Made by a program: the position numbers and the translations under genes. A stretch of 32,678 nucleotides of DNA. It comes from Chloroflexota bacterium. GTDB taxonomy: Bacteria > Chloroflexota > Dehalococcoidia > Lucifugimonadales > UBA3495. The notes under the pieces are model-generated. The model was not told the origin of the DNA, ran no database searches, and saw only the letters and a list, made by a program, of their open reading frames with translations. Where the stretch lies: assembly GCA_028875055.1 (NCBI GenBank), contig JAPPGG010000029.1, positions 1 through 32,678 of the forward strand. The letters are read 5' to 3'. This document shows positions 23,995 to 31,736 of this stretch, piece after piece (the stretch's first letter is position 1; each line of letters starts with the position of its first letter).

Positions 23995-24390
23995 TCAGGC
24001 GGCGGGTTGGACCAGTTCAATCAATACGTCGTCGGGGCCCTCGATGTAGGCCAGCCGGGTGCCGCCGGTTACCTCGGTGAGGGGCAGGACCACGCGGATG
24101 CCGTCGGCCTCGAATTTGGCCAGTTCCGCTGCCAGGTCGTCAACGTGGAAACCGAAGTGTTCCAGGCCCAGGCGGTTGAGTTCGGCCACGGCGCGGTCGT
24201 CAGAGGAGCCCACGGGCTTGGAGGAGACGTTGAGGCGGGTGGGGCCGCCCACCTCCATGCCGATGGTGATGGTGCCGGGCATTACCTCGCGTTCGGACAC
24301 TTTCTTTGCCTCGAAGTACTTCTCGTACCAGGCGGCGGTGGCGTGGGGGTCGGCGGCGCGGATATGGACGTGGTTGATGGCGTAGGGCAT
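23995..24390 (-). CDS. VOC (glyoxalase/bleomycin resistance/dioxygenase) family protein
   Basis: A 131-residue single-chain VOC protein with two beta-alpha-beta-beta-beta modules. Putative metal ligands are His7 (INHVHIRA), His78 (EHFGFHVDD) and Glu125 (VLIELVQ), the usual H/H/E arrangement. AAAGGAG precedes the ATG. It lies between another VOC gene and MaoC on the same strand. VOC proteins include methylmalonyl-CoA epimerases, glyoxalases, extradiol dioxygenases and resistance proteins. Beside MaoC, an acyl-CoA or lyase role is as likely as detoxification. The reaction is unassigned. Confidence 0.85.
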   Translation of the reverse strand: MPYAINHVHIRAADPHATAAWYEKYFEAKKVSEREVMPGTITIGMEVGGPTRLNVSSKPVGSSDDRAVAELNRLGLEHFGFHVDDLAAELAKFEADGIRVVLPLTEVTGGTRLAYIEGPDDVLIELVQPAA

Positions 24391-24493
24391 GTTGATTGCT
24401 CCTTTAATGTTTATGCGCGGGGGAGTTCCTCACCCCCGGTCCCTCTCTTCCCGAGAGAGTGGAGAAGAAGGTCTGATTACCATGGGGCAGGTG

Positions 24494-24925
24494 TCAGCCG
24501 ATGTCCTCGAAGGATGGAGTGGGCATTCCGGCTTCCCAGGTGGGGTCGCGCAGTTCCAGGCGGTTGCCGCTGGGGTCGAAGAAGTACAGTTCCCGCCCGG
24601 TAAAGAAGCCCCGCTCGCGGTAAACCAGGTCGTCTATGGGGACGCTTCGGTCGCGGAAAATCCGGCAGGCTTCTTCGAAGGTTTCCGGCGTGACGGTGAA
24701 GGAGTGGTGGACCTTGCGGTCGCGCTGAGATGCCTGCTGGGTGGGTTCGTCCAGTTCGCAGAGGAGGATGTTGTGGTCGCCCACGTTGAAGCAGGACATT
24801 CCGGAGTTGCCCAGCCTTCCCTTAGCGTCGAGGCCCAGCAGTTCGCCGTAAAAGGCCTCGGCTTCTTCCAGGTTGTTAACCGGGATAGACCAGTGGGTAA
24901 CGCCTTCGATCTTCAGCAATCCCAT
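24494..24925 (-). CDS. VOC family protein (second copy)
   Basis: A 143-residue VOC protein not closely alike to the one downstream. The first module opens with VTHWSIPVNNLEEAEAFYGE and His11. The second has His73/His74 (KVHHSFTVTP) and ends with LYFFDPSGNRLELRDPTW, with Glu124 as the last ligand and the common FxDPxGNxxEL motif. GGAGG stands five bases before the ATG. It is the first of three same-strand genes (VOC, VOC, MaoC) with gaps of 103 and 180 bases, so co-transcription is possible. The exact reaction is unknown. Confidence 0.87.
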   Translation of the reverse strand: MGLLKIEGVTHWSIPVNNLEEAEAFYGELLGLDAKGRLGNSGMSCFNVGDHNILLCELDEPTQQASQRDRKVHHSFTVTPETFEEACRIFRDRSVPIDDLVYRERGFFTGRELYFFDPSGNRLELRDPTWEAGMPTPSFEDIG

Positions 24926-25099
24926 GTTTCACCTCCAAGTCAATCGTTTCCTCGGGTTGCACAGTAGATTGTTGGATGGGGGCCGCCTATAGTGGCAGCC
25001 ACCTGGCAAGATTATGGCACATTCCGGGCCGGCGGGGTATAGGGGGCCTGGAACGCGGGGACGAATGCCGGTCGTGCCGCGAACATGCCTGCGGCGCTT

Positions 25100-25121
25100 G
25101 CAGAATACTTGGCAGAATACT
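25100..25121 (+). repeat. Direct repeat upstream of brnT
   Basis: GCAGAATACT occurs twice, starting at 25100 and 25112 (12-base period), just before the brnT ATG, with the palindrome GTATATAC at 25127-25134 next to it. Such tandem sites near a toxin-antitoxin start are candidates for BrnA/BrnT operator DNA. Confidence 0.45.
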
Positions 25122-25137
25122 ACATCGTATATACAAT

Positions 25138-25407
25138 ATGCCTATAGAATACGAATGGGACGAAGGGAAGCGGCTTTCCAATAAGTTAAAACACGGTGTA
25201 GATTTTTCGGAAGTGACGGACCTGGAGTGGGAAACCGCTGTTATTCAGTCCAGCCCTCGCGGTGGTGAAATTCGTTACACTGCCATGGGTTTCATACATG
25301 GGCGACTCCATTTCCTGGTGTTTACCACCAGGAGTGGCAACCTCCGTATAGTCAGCCTGAGAAAAGCCAATCGGAGAGAGAGAATTCACTATGAGAGACA
25401 ACGCTGA
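25138..25407 (+). CDS. brnT: BrnT toxin (ribonuclease)
   Basis: An 89-residue BrnT-family toxin, a RelE-like ribonuclease. The N-terminal YEWDEGKRLSNKLKHGVDF matches the family opening (F-x-W-D...N...KHGV-x-F), and the end RIVSLRKANRRERIHYE carries the catalytic-type SLRKAN/R-E-R-x-Y motif. ATG 25138 is the only start that gives the standard BrnT N-terminus, although no Shine-Dalgarno sequence precedes it; the open frame extends upstream without family likeness. It overlaps brnA by 17 bases, toxin first, the usual brnTA order. Length is normal and the active-site residues look intact. Confidence 0.92.
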   Translation: MPIEYEWDEGKRLSNKLKHGVDFSEVTDLEWETAVIQSSPRGGEIRYTAMGFIHGRLHFLVFTTRSGNLRIVSLRKANRRERIHYERQR

Positions 25408-25825
25408 CCTGGACAACCTTCCTTTCGCGGAATACGCGGCTGTTGTGGCGGAAGAGGGAGGGAAGCAGAATGGCAGACCCGGGGCTTCCAGGTTGTCATT
25501 CCGGGAATTGGTGGCCAGCAGCTTGACCTTTGACGAAATCAAGGCCGACTACGGCGAAGAGACCGCCATCAACGTCGGCATCGCCCAGGACCCGGATGCC
25601 CCGGAGTGGACGGAGGAGGACTGGGCCCGGGCCCGACCTGCCATAGAAGTGGACCCGGAACTGGTCGAATGGGCGCGCCGCAGACGAGGCAGGCAGAAGG
25701 CCCCCAGGAAGGAGCTGATTTCCATCCGGCTCGATCCCGACATTACTGACTATTTCCGGGCCGGCGGGCCGGGCTGGCAGACCCGGCTCAACGATACCTT
25801 GCGGCGGGCCATATTCGGTCCCTGA
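25391..25825 (+). CDS. brnA: BrnA antitoxin with long N-terminal extension
   Basis: A 144-residue protein whose C-terminal third (RKELISIRLDPDITDYFRAG, then WQTRLNDTLRRAI) is the BrnA ribbon-helix-helix domain that binds DNA and BrnT. It begins inside brnT, so synthesis is coupled. Most BrnA proteins are shorter (about 80-100 residues). Here residues about 1-50 precede the usual acidic WTEEDWARARPAIE linker and include LSFRELVASSLTFDEIKADY. An internal ATG or GTG start could give a shorter form. Autorepression by BrnA-BrnT at the upstream repeats is expected from the family. Confidence 0.88.
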   Translation: MRDNADLDNLPFAEYAAVVAEEGGKQNGRPGASRLSFRELVASSLTFDEIKADYGEETAINVGIAQDPDAPEWTEEDWARARPAIEVDPELVEWARRRRGRQKAPRKELISIRLDPDITDYFRAGGPGWQTRLNDTLRRAIFGP

Positions 25826-25863
25826 TGATGCCCCGATGTGACGTCCCGGCCAGTTGACCTCAC

Positions 25864-26259
25864 CTACATGCCCGGCGAGGCATGGTGGGCAATCATTTTC
25901 CAGCCCTGGGGAGTCCTTACGAAGATGTTGGTGGCCAGAACGCCGAAGTTGTCGGCGCGCCCCTGGAGGACGCTGGTTATTCCCTCCACGCAGGTTACCC
26001 AGCCGCTGTCGCCCTCCACGACCACGTTGATGTAGCGGATGTTGAAGTGCATCAGCGTGGTATTGTCGAAGATGCGCCGCCAGCTTTCCCGGATGGCTTC
26101 CCAGCCCACCAGGGGCTGCCACCCGGGGTGAATGCACAGGGCCTGTTCCGAGTCCAGGCAGATTTCGTCCAGGGCCGCAACGTCCAGGGCGCCAAAGGCG
26201 TCGTAGAACCGTTGGTTGGCCTGCTTGACTGCTTCAACTTCCGGCGTGTCAGGGAGCAT
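25864..26259 (-). CDS. SnoaL-like/NTF2-fold protein
   Basis: A 131-residue NTF2-superfamily protein of the SnoaL_3/DUF4440 type. It has an N-terminal helix VKQANQRFYDAFGALDVAAL, the loop CIHPGWQPLVGWEAIRESW, and C-terminal strands ending TNIFVRTPQGWKMIAHHAS. These folds act as small-molecule isomerases/cyclases or as binding subunits; the conserved CIHPG...HHASP ending is typical of the SnoaL_3 branch. No strong ribosome binding site precedes the ATG. It is convergent with brnA (38 bases between stops). The substrate is not known. Confidence 0.82.
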   Translation of the reverse strand: MLPDTPEVEAVKQANQRFYDAFGALDVAALDEICLDSEQALCIHPGWQPLVGWEAIRESWRRIFDNTTLMHFNIRYINVVVEGDSGWVTCVEGITSVLQGRADNFGVLATNIFVRTPQGWKMIAHHASPGM

Positions 26260-26330
26260 GGCTAAGTCTCACTTGGTGGTGGATGGGAAGGCCGGGGCAC
26301 GGGCCGGGGAGGGCCGGGCCGGATATATTC

Positions 26331-26359
26331 GCAGGGGCGTCCACGAGGGACGCCCCTGC
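26331..26359 (-). terminator. Strong hairpin between NIPSNAP and SnoaL-like genes
   Basis: GCAGGGGCGTCC / GGACGCCCCTGC pair perfectly over 12 bases around ACGAG. It lies about 47 bases past the NIPSNAP stop on the minus strand and 72 bases before the SnoaL-like start. T-rich sequence after the stem is weak. It may be a terminator or a dispersed hairpin element. Confidence 0.5.
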
Positions 26360-26405
26360 CGGTGCCTGCCTGGATTATGGGCAACCGATCGGGCTGCCCT
26401 ATCCC

Positions 26406-27017
26406 CTAATGCATGGGGGAGAAGGAGGCAGGAATGACGATCTTGTTTTCCTGCTTCAGGAGGAACTCGCGGGTGGGAGGCGGCCAGTTGGGATTCTCGC
26501 CGGCCTCGGCGCGGGTGCGGCCCCGGGCAGCCAGGTCTTCATAGGGCCAGACGTGCATCCACTGGAAGGTGCCGTCCTCCAGGTCGCTGTACATGCCGGC
26601 GGCCAGGGGGGAGTACTGTTCGCGGTGGGTGATGGCGTTGGCCCAGCGGCTCAGGACTTCGTCCTTGGAACCTTCCTGGTAGGTGTAGATCCGCATTTCG
26701 TAGATGCTGCCCAGTTCGCGGTCGCCCATGGGGGTCATGAACTCGGCCGGACTCCAGATCTGGGAGTCCATGTTCAGGATGTTGCCGCCGTTGGGGGGAG
26801 GCCAACCCTCGACGCTGGTGGCGCGGCACTCTTCCCGGTGGTCTTCATCGTCGTAGGGCCAGATGTGAATTACCTGGTTCAGGGGACCAATGTCCGTGTG
26901 GAAGAACGCGGCCAGGGGAGATACCTCAAGGCGTCCCGGCAGGGCCTTCCCGAAGTTTTCCTCGAATTCGGCAACGCTGCCCGGCTTCATGTCGTACGTG
27001 CGGACTTCGTAAATCAT
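26406..27017 (-). CDS. NIPSNAP family protein, two domains
   Basis: A 203-residue protein with two NIPSNAP (ferredoxin-like) repeats. The first starts IYEVRTYDMKPGSVAEFEEN and contains NQVIHIWPYDDEDHREECR. The second starts IYEMRIYTYQEGSKDEVLSR and contains FQWMHVWPYEDLAARGRTR. ATG 27017 is preferred because AGGAG lies five bases upstream; a GTG at 27023 is in frame. The NIPSNAP family is widespread, and bacterial members are small soluble proteins often near catabolic genes. No reaction is firmly established, so none is claimed. It stands alone between the hairpin and the secreted nuclease gene. Confidence 0.9.
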   Translation of the reverse strand: MIYEVRTYDMKPGSVAEFEENFGKALPGRLEVSPLAAFFHTDIGPLNQVIHIWPYDDEDHREECRATSVEGWPPPNGGNILNMDSQIWSPAEFMTPMGDRELGSIYEMRIYTYQEGSKDEVLSRWANAITHREQYSPLAAGMYSDLEDGTFQWMHVWPYEDLAARGRTRAEAGENPNWPPPTREFLLKQENKIVIPASFSPMH

Positions 27018-27193
27018 AGCCACTCCTTGCTTTCGATTGTTGGGCCCGTCTCCAAACAGGGGACCGGCTGATGGCGCTAGTGTAGCAAAAAGGGGAATTC
27101 AGGGCAATTGGGAACCATGAAACCGTCGTTGCTCCAGGCCCCGGTTCCGCCCCTTTTCCCGGGGATGCGGTCTCGTAGGCGAGCCGCGCTCAG

Positions 27194-28609
27194 TCAGCAT
27201 GCGTCGTTGGCGGCGTCGGGGCTTCCGTGATCGCCGTTGGCCATCGTCGAAGTTGCCCGGCACCAGTTGTCAGGGTCGTCGTTGGCGCCGGCGTCGAGGT
27301 GGTCGGGACTCAGGCTGGTTGAAGCCCCCGGGAATACCAGGGCCGAGTGGTACTCGACCCGGTCCACCACCCGCCCGTTGCCGTCGGCCAGTTCAATGGA
27401 ATCTTCATCGTTAGTCAGGGCAATGTCGGAGTACTGGTAGGCGGCCGGTATGCCCCCGTTGGCGGCTGGGTCGCCATTTCGGGCCAGGACGACGTAGCCG
27501 CCGGCCGGAACCACAATATCTTCCGATATCCGGTGCTGTCCTCCTCCCCCTTCGCGAATGGTCCAGCCCCGCAGGTTGATGTCCAGATTCCCGTTGGGAT
27601 TATGGACTTCAAACCACTCGCCGGACCGGTCCCGGACGGCGGAGGGGTCGGCCATTATTTCGGTTATAACTATCCGGCCAGAAGCTGGAATGTCCCCGCC
27701 GATTGTTGGCGGTGGAGGTTCAGGGTCAGGATCTGGCCTGGGCAGAACGGCAGCCTCACCGGCATCGTCCACGATTCTGACCGGGTAGGGACAGGTGGCC
27801 AGCATGGCTGCCAGGGCCTCCCATTCGGCGGGAGTAGCGCTGAGGCCCCAGACGGACTTGACCGAAATCCAGCCGCGGGCGTACTGGCAGTGGTAGGTGT
27901 CGTCCGGGGGTTGCCACTCCTCGGGACCCCTGGCGCCCTTGGAGCGGTTGGCGTATTTCTCCACTGCCACCAGGTGGTTGTCGGCCGCCATGCTGTTGGC
28001 GTACTCCTCCTTGCGGTCCGCATCCCACTGCCAGCCTCCCGACAGGTGGGCATTCTTGAGGGGCACGAGGTGATCAATGTCCAGGTCGCTGGCGGCGGTG
28101 AAGGTCTCGCCGGTGTAGGGGCCCTCCCACAGCCCCCCGGTAACGCGACACTGCCTGTCGGTGGCGAATGTGGGGTCAGTTGTTGACTCCGCTATCAGCA
28201 CTTCCGCCCGGGTGTTCTGGCAGTCACTGTCGGTATCGTTCCAGTGCTTCCAGTCGTCCCGGGAGTAGGCGGGCAGGTCCGCCGGAATGGCGGCGATGGT
28301 CAGTTGCGGGACGATGACCGCATCACCCGGTACCACTTCGGGAAAAGGGCTGCTCCCTGGTGCAGGCATTTCTGCTGTCGGGGTGGCCGGAGGAGCCTCA
28401 GCCGGGGGCAGGGTGGCCGCTGGTCGGGGGGCGCTGGTAGCCCGGGCCGGCAGCGGTATATCAGGAACGGCCGGCACCTCAGGAACGGAATTGCAGGCGG
28501 TGAAAATGAACAACGCCAGGAAGCCAACGGTCAGGAGAGAGGGGATGGGCCTGGGGCACCTTCGGAAGGATTTCCAAAGGCCGCCGCGCTTTGCTGCCTG
28601 CAGATACAT
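27194..28609 (-). CDS. Secreted lipoprotein: HNH nuclease (DUF1524) fused to lamin-tail domain
   Basis: A 471-residue lipoprotein. A hydrophobic segment ends in the lipobox FTAC (Cys39), followed by a Pro/Ala-rich linker (about 42-100). Residues about 113-275 form a DUF1524-type HNH nuclease: DLDIDHLVPLKNAH with His180, ADNHLVAVEKYANRSKGARG with Asn211 and Asn221, then YARGWISVKSVWGLS. A Pro/Asp spacer (about 288-302) leads to a lamin-tail (LTD) immunoglobulin-like domain at about 311-450 (GRIVITEIMADPSA, GEWFEVHNPNG, LRGWTIRE). GGAGG precedes ATG 28609; the open frame upstream is not needed. It should degrade DNA outside the cell. It lies downstream of a two-component system on the same strand. 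Confidence 0.9.
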   Translation of the reverse strand: MYLQAAKRGGLWKSFRRCPRPIPSLLTVGFLALFIFTACNSVPEVPAVPDIPLPARATSAPRPAATLPPAEAPPATPTAEMPAPGSSPFPEVVPGDAVIVPQLTIAAIPADLPAYSRDDWKHWNDTDSDCQNTRAEVLIAESTTDPTFATDRQCRVTGGLWEGPYTGETFTAASDLDIDHLVPLKNAHLSGGWQWDADRKEEYANSMAADNHLVAVEKYANRSKGARGPEEWQPPDDTYHCQYARGWISVKSVWGLSATPAEWEALAAMLATCPYPVRIVDDAGEAAVLPRPDPDPEPPPPTIGGDIPASGRIVITEIMADPSAVRDRSGEWFEVHNPNGNLDINLRGWTIREGGGGQHRISEDIVVPAGGYVVLARNGDPAANGGIPAAYQYSDIALTNDEDSIELADGNGRVVDRVEYHSALVFPGASTSLSPDHLDAGANDDPDNWCRATSTMANGDHGSPDAANDAC

Positions 28610-28989
28610 CGCCTCACCTCCCTCCACCATCGCCCCTGCGGGACAGGCCACCTTTTGCTGGTCCCATTGTAGCGTTGGGCCTGGGGGGTGAAAATGCCAA
28701 GCAGGGCGAGGTAAGGGGGAATTTCGATTGATTGCCAGCCGCCCACACCTCCCTTCGTCCCGAGTTACTACCTGGGCCATCCGCTGGTGGTCGGACTAAC
28801 TCGCAGCGACCGGGCGTGGGGTTGAGGCCGTTGATTGACAGGCCCTTCGGTGAGACAAGGCAATGTTGCCTCGGGTGATTGCACCAGGCAGGCGGGAACA
28901 GGGAGGCGGGGAGCGGGCAGCCACAGGGGCCGCCCCTGAAGGGTCGGCGCCCCGGTCGGGCCGGGGTTCGACCAGGAAGGGCTATCGGC
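28610..28989. other. Intergenic region between nuclease and histidine kinase genes
   Basis: No gene is supported. Two GC-rich hairpins lie at 28924-28938 (CAGGGGC / GCCCCTG) and 28950-28966. The nuclease promoter must lie here if it is not read through from the two-component operon, but no clear -35/-10 pair could be fixed. Confidence 0.55.
28950..28966 (-). terminator. Possible terminator after the histidine kinase gene
   Basis: CCCCGG-TCGGG-CCGGGG lies 24 bases past the kinase stop on the minus strand. There is no T tract, so it may only pause or partly end transcription before the nuclease gene. Confidence 0.35.
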
Positions 28990-30786
28990 CTACCCGGCGA
29001 GGGGTACGGTGAAGGTGAAGGCGCAACCCTCACCCTCGCGGCTTTCGACGCTGATCCGACCGCCGTGGGCTTCCACCAGCTGCTTGACTATGGCCAGGCC
29101 CAGGCCGGTTCCGCTGTCCCGGCGGGAGCGGTCCACCTTGTAGAAGCGCTCAAAGAGATGGGGCAGGTGCTGGGGCGGCACGCCGATACCCGTGTCCCGT
29201 AGCTGCACCTGCACATGGCCGTCTTCAGCCCGGGCCCGGATGCTGATGCTGCCGTTGGCCGGGGTGAACTTCAGGGAGTTCTCCACCAGGTTTACAAATA
29301 CCTGGGTGAGCTTCTCGCCGTCGGCCATAACCAGGGGGAGCCTTTCGTCCAGGTCGGCCACAATGTTGACCTGCCGGGCCTCCGCCAGCTGGCTGAACTG
29401 CTTGCTGACGGCGTGTACTACCGGCACCAGGGAAAGGGGTTCAGCCTCGATGGTGAACTGGCCGCTCTCCATGCGGGAAAGCTCCAGCAGGTCGTCCACC
29501 AGGGCGTTGATGCGGTCCACGTCGCCCCGCATCCGGGCCAGGAAGTCCAGGGCCACCCGCCGGTCGGCGACCGCCCCCGACTCCAGGGTTTCCACCATGG
29601 CCTTGATGGAGGCCATGGGGTTGCGCAGTTCGTGGGAGACGTTGCTGACGAACTCCTTCTGGCTGGTTTCCACCTGGCGCATTCGGGTCAGGTCGTGGAG
29701 GGTCAGCAGCACGCCCCCGTTGTTCTCCAGGGGCGTGGCGATGGCGCTCAGGTAGCGCAGGGGCAGAATCAGCGAAACCTCGGCCTGCTGGCGGGACTTC
29801 TCTTCCTGGCAGACGGCAATCACCTGATGCAGCTCGTTGTCCCGGACCAGTTCCATCAGCCCCTGACCTTCCACGACCTGGGTCCGGATGTTCAACAGAT
29901 CGCGGGCGGCGGGGTTGAGCAGGTTGACCCGTCCGGCGGGGTCGGTCACCACCACGCCGTCGGCCATGGTGTCCAGGACGGCGGAGAGGGTATCGCGCTC
30001 CGACGAAAGGTCGTTGATTGCGGACCCGATGGTATCGGCCATCCGGTTGAATGCTTCGGTAAAGGGGCGAGTATCCTGGTGGGACTCAGCCGGAAGCCGG
30101 CGCTCGAAGTGTCCCTGGGCCAGCCTTTCCGAAGCGTCAGCGATTGCGTGAAGGGAACCGTATGGTCGGCGGGCGCGGCGGGCCACCAGCCAGATGGCTG
30201 CCAGGGCCAGCAGTCCGGCGGCCAGTCCCCAGACCACAAACCAGATGGAGGATCCCTCTATTCCCGGGCCTGGCTCGTAGATGGGTGTCCGCAGCCTCAG
30301 CACGCCGACCACGTCGCCTTCGCTCATGATGGGAGCGGCAGTGTAGAGAAACTCGGAGTAGTCCGCGTGGAAGGTCAGTCCCCGGGAAGTTGCCACGTCG
30401 CCGAGGCGGGCCTGGAGAAGGTCGTAGTCCGAGTTGAAATCGTAACTGGAGTCGCCGCTGCCTTCGGCAGGGCTCTCCCGCAGGCTGTTGGCCACCCCCT
30501 CTCCGGAAAGGGAGATAATTGTGACCTCGCTGCCCAGCCACCGGTGGAGGGTCCTGGCGAGTTCATGCAGGGCTTCCAGGTCGGGCGGGCTGGTCCGGTC
30601 GGCGAGCAGGGGCGCTGCCAGCCTGGCGGCCAGGCGGGCTTCCTGCTCTTTCTGAACCGTCAGGTCGGCGACATCCTGGTCGGGAGGGGCCTCTCTCAGC
30701 AGGAAGATGAGGGCGGCCAGCGAGGCGACGATAAAGGCCGCATAGGCGGCCGAGATGCGCCAGGCAAAGGAACGGTCGAGGTTCAT
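28990..30786 (-). CDS. PhoR-like sensor histidine kinase
   Basis: A 598-residue membrane sensor kinase. TM1 spans about 11-30, an extracytoplasmic sensor region about 31-179, and TM2 about 181-202. HAMP is at about 203-260 and PAS at about 265-375 (DGVVVTDPAGRVNLLNPAA). HisKA has the phospho-acceptor His385 (SNVSHELRNPMAS). The HATPase_c domain has N box NLVENSLKFTP (Asn503), G1 DTGIGVP, F box FERFYK and G2 GTGLGLAIVK (559-568). The layout is that of PhoR/WalK-type kinases. The ATG overlaps the stop of the response-regulator gene by four bases, so they are co-translated. The signal sensed cannot be read from the sequence. Confidence 0.93.
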   Translation of the reverse strand: MNLDRSFAWRISAAYAAFIVASLAALIFLLREAPPDQDVADLTVQKEQEARLAARLAAPLLADRTSPPDLEALHELARTLHRWLGSEVTIISLSGEGVANSLRESPAEGSGDSSYDFNSDYDLLQARLGDVATSRGLTFHADYSEFLYTAAPIMSEGDVVGVLRLRTPIYEPGPGIEGSSIWFVVWGLAAGLLALAAIWLVARRARRPYGSLHAIADASERLAQGHFERRLPAESHQDTRPFTEAFNRMADTIGSAINDLSSERDTLSAVLDTMADGVVVTDPAGRVNLLNPAARDLLNIRTQVVEGQGLMELVRDNELHQVIAVCQEEKSRQQAEVSLILPLRYLSAIATPLENNGGVLLTLHDLTRMRQVETSQKEFVSNVSHELRNPMASIKAMVETLESGAVADRRVALDFLARMRGDVDRINALVDDLLELSRMESGQFTIEAEPLSLVPVVHAVSKQFSQLAEARQVNIVADLDERLPLVMADGEKLTQVFVNLVENSLKFTPANGSISIRARAEDGHVQVQLRDTGIGVPPQHLPHLFERFYKVDRSRRDSGTGLGLAIVKQLVEAHGGRISVESREGEGCAFTFTVPLAG

Positions 30787-31481
30787 CCGTCCAACCGGTA
30801 GCCCACGCCCCGAATGGTCACGATGCTCTGGGCGGTGGAGGGGTCCGCCTGGAGTTTTTCCCGCAACCAGCTGATGTAAACGTCCACGGTCCTGGTCTGG
30901 CCGATGTAGTCGTAGCCCCAGACCTTTTCCAGGATCTGGTCGCGGGTAAGGGCCCGGCCCTTGTTGGCGATCATCAGGGCCAGCAGGTCAAATTCCTTGG
31001 GCTTCAGGTAGAGGGGCTCGCCGGCCAGGCGGACTTCGTGGCTGTTGAGGTCCATTTCCAGGTTGCCGACGCGGTAGCTCTGTTCCTCGCCAAGACCGCG
31101 GTTGTCCTGCAGGTAGCGGGTGCGGCGCAGCGTGTTGCGGACGCGGGCCACCAGTTCGCGGATGCTGAAGGGCTTGGTGATGTAGTCGTCGGCGCCCAGT
31201 TCCAGGCCCACCACCCGGTCAACTTCCTCGCCCCTGGCGGTGAGCATAAGGATGGGGACCTCAGACTCGCGCCGGAGAATGCGGCAGATTTCGAAGCCGT
31301 CCAGGGTGGGAAGCATGATGTCGAGGAGGACCAGGGAAGGATCTACCTTGCGGGCCAGTTCGAGACCCTCGCCGCCATCGGTGGCGGTATGGACCCGGTA
31401 GCCCTCCCGCTCCAGGTTGTAGCGCAGGGCTTCGAGGAGGTTTTCCTCGTCTTCGATGACGAGCACCGAACGTTCGGCCAC
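30783..31481 (-). CDS. OmpR/PhoB-family response regulator
   Basis: A 232-residue response regulator. The receiver domain has the acidic pair Glu10/Asp11 (VIEDEENL), phospho-acceptor Asp54 (VLLDIMLP), Thr81 and Lys103 (DDYITKPF). A C-terminal winged-helix DNA-binding domain of the OmpR type follows (LKPKEFDLLALMIANKG, YIGQTRTVDVYISWLREKL, IVTIRGVGYRLDG). GTG 31481 is preferred: AGAAGG stands nine bases upstream. GTG 31508 is open in frame but unsupported. It is first in the operon with the PhoR-like kinase. Targets are unknown; the secreted nuclease downstream on the same strand is a candidate. Confidence 0.93.
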   Translation of the reverse strand: MAERSVLVIEDEENLLEALRYNLEREGYRVHTATDGGEGLELARKVDPSLVLLDIMLPTLDGFEICRILRRESEVPILMLTARGEEVDRVVGLELGADDYITKPFSIRELVARVRNTLRRTRYLQDNRGLGEEQSYRVGNLEMDLNSHEVRLAGEPLYLKPKEFDLLALMIANKGRALTRDQILEKVWGYDYIGQTRTVDVYISWLREKLQADPSTAQSIVTIRGVGYRLDG

Positions 31482-31640
31482 TTGACTTGACCTTCTGCCG
31501 TGGACCACGGGGCCACGGACTTGCTGCGGTTTAACGGACTCCGGCAGCCGGGGAACTGTTTGCGATCTCTTCGCCGAACATTATACGGGAAGCGCGCCGG
31601 GTTTTGCAGGTTGCCGGCTCAGTCGGAAGCGTTCCGGTCC

Positions 31641-31700
31641 AGGTGGTATCGCACAGGCCGAACTGTCGAAATGTAGTCAGGGGGGTTCAAACCCCTCCCA
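31641..31700 (+). repeat. Dispersed repeat copy R2
   Basis: The second copy of the repeat at 722-780, in the same orientation (AGGTGGTATCGCACAGGC, then AAATGTAGTCAGGG). It ends in a clean palindrome GGGGTT-CA-AACCCC (31682-31695). It lies between the response-regulator gene and the DUF971-like gene. Confidence 0.6.
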
Positions 31701-31736
31701 GCCTCCATAAGCCTCCTGAATCCTAACGCTGCCGCT

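Noticed and set aside
25109-25135. TTGGCA and TATACA as a brnT promoter
   Set aside because: The -10 would lie three bases from the ATG, so transcription would start inside the gene; the start codon is better supported than this promoter.
29215-30801. Long open frame of 528 codons opposite the histidine kinase
   Set aside because: Antisense shadow of a well-supported kinase with all catalytic boxes; no domain of its own.
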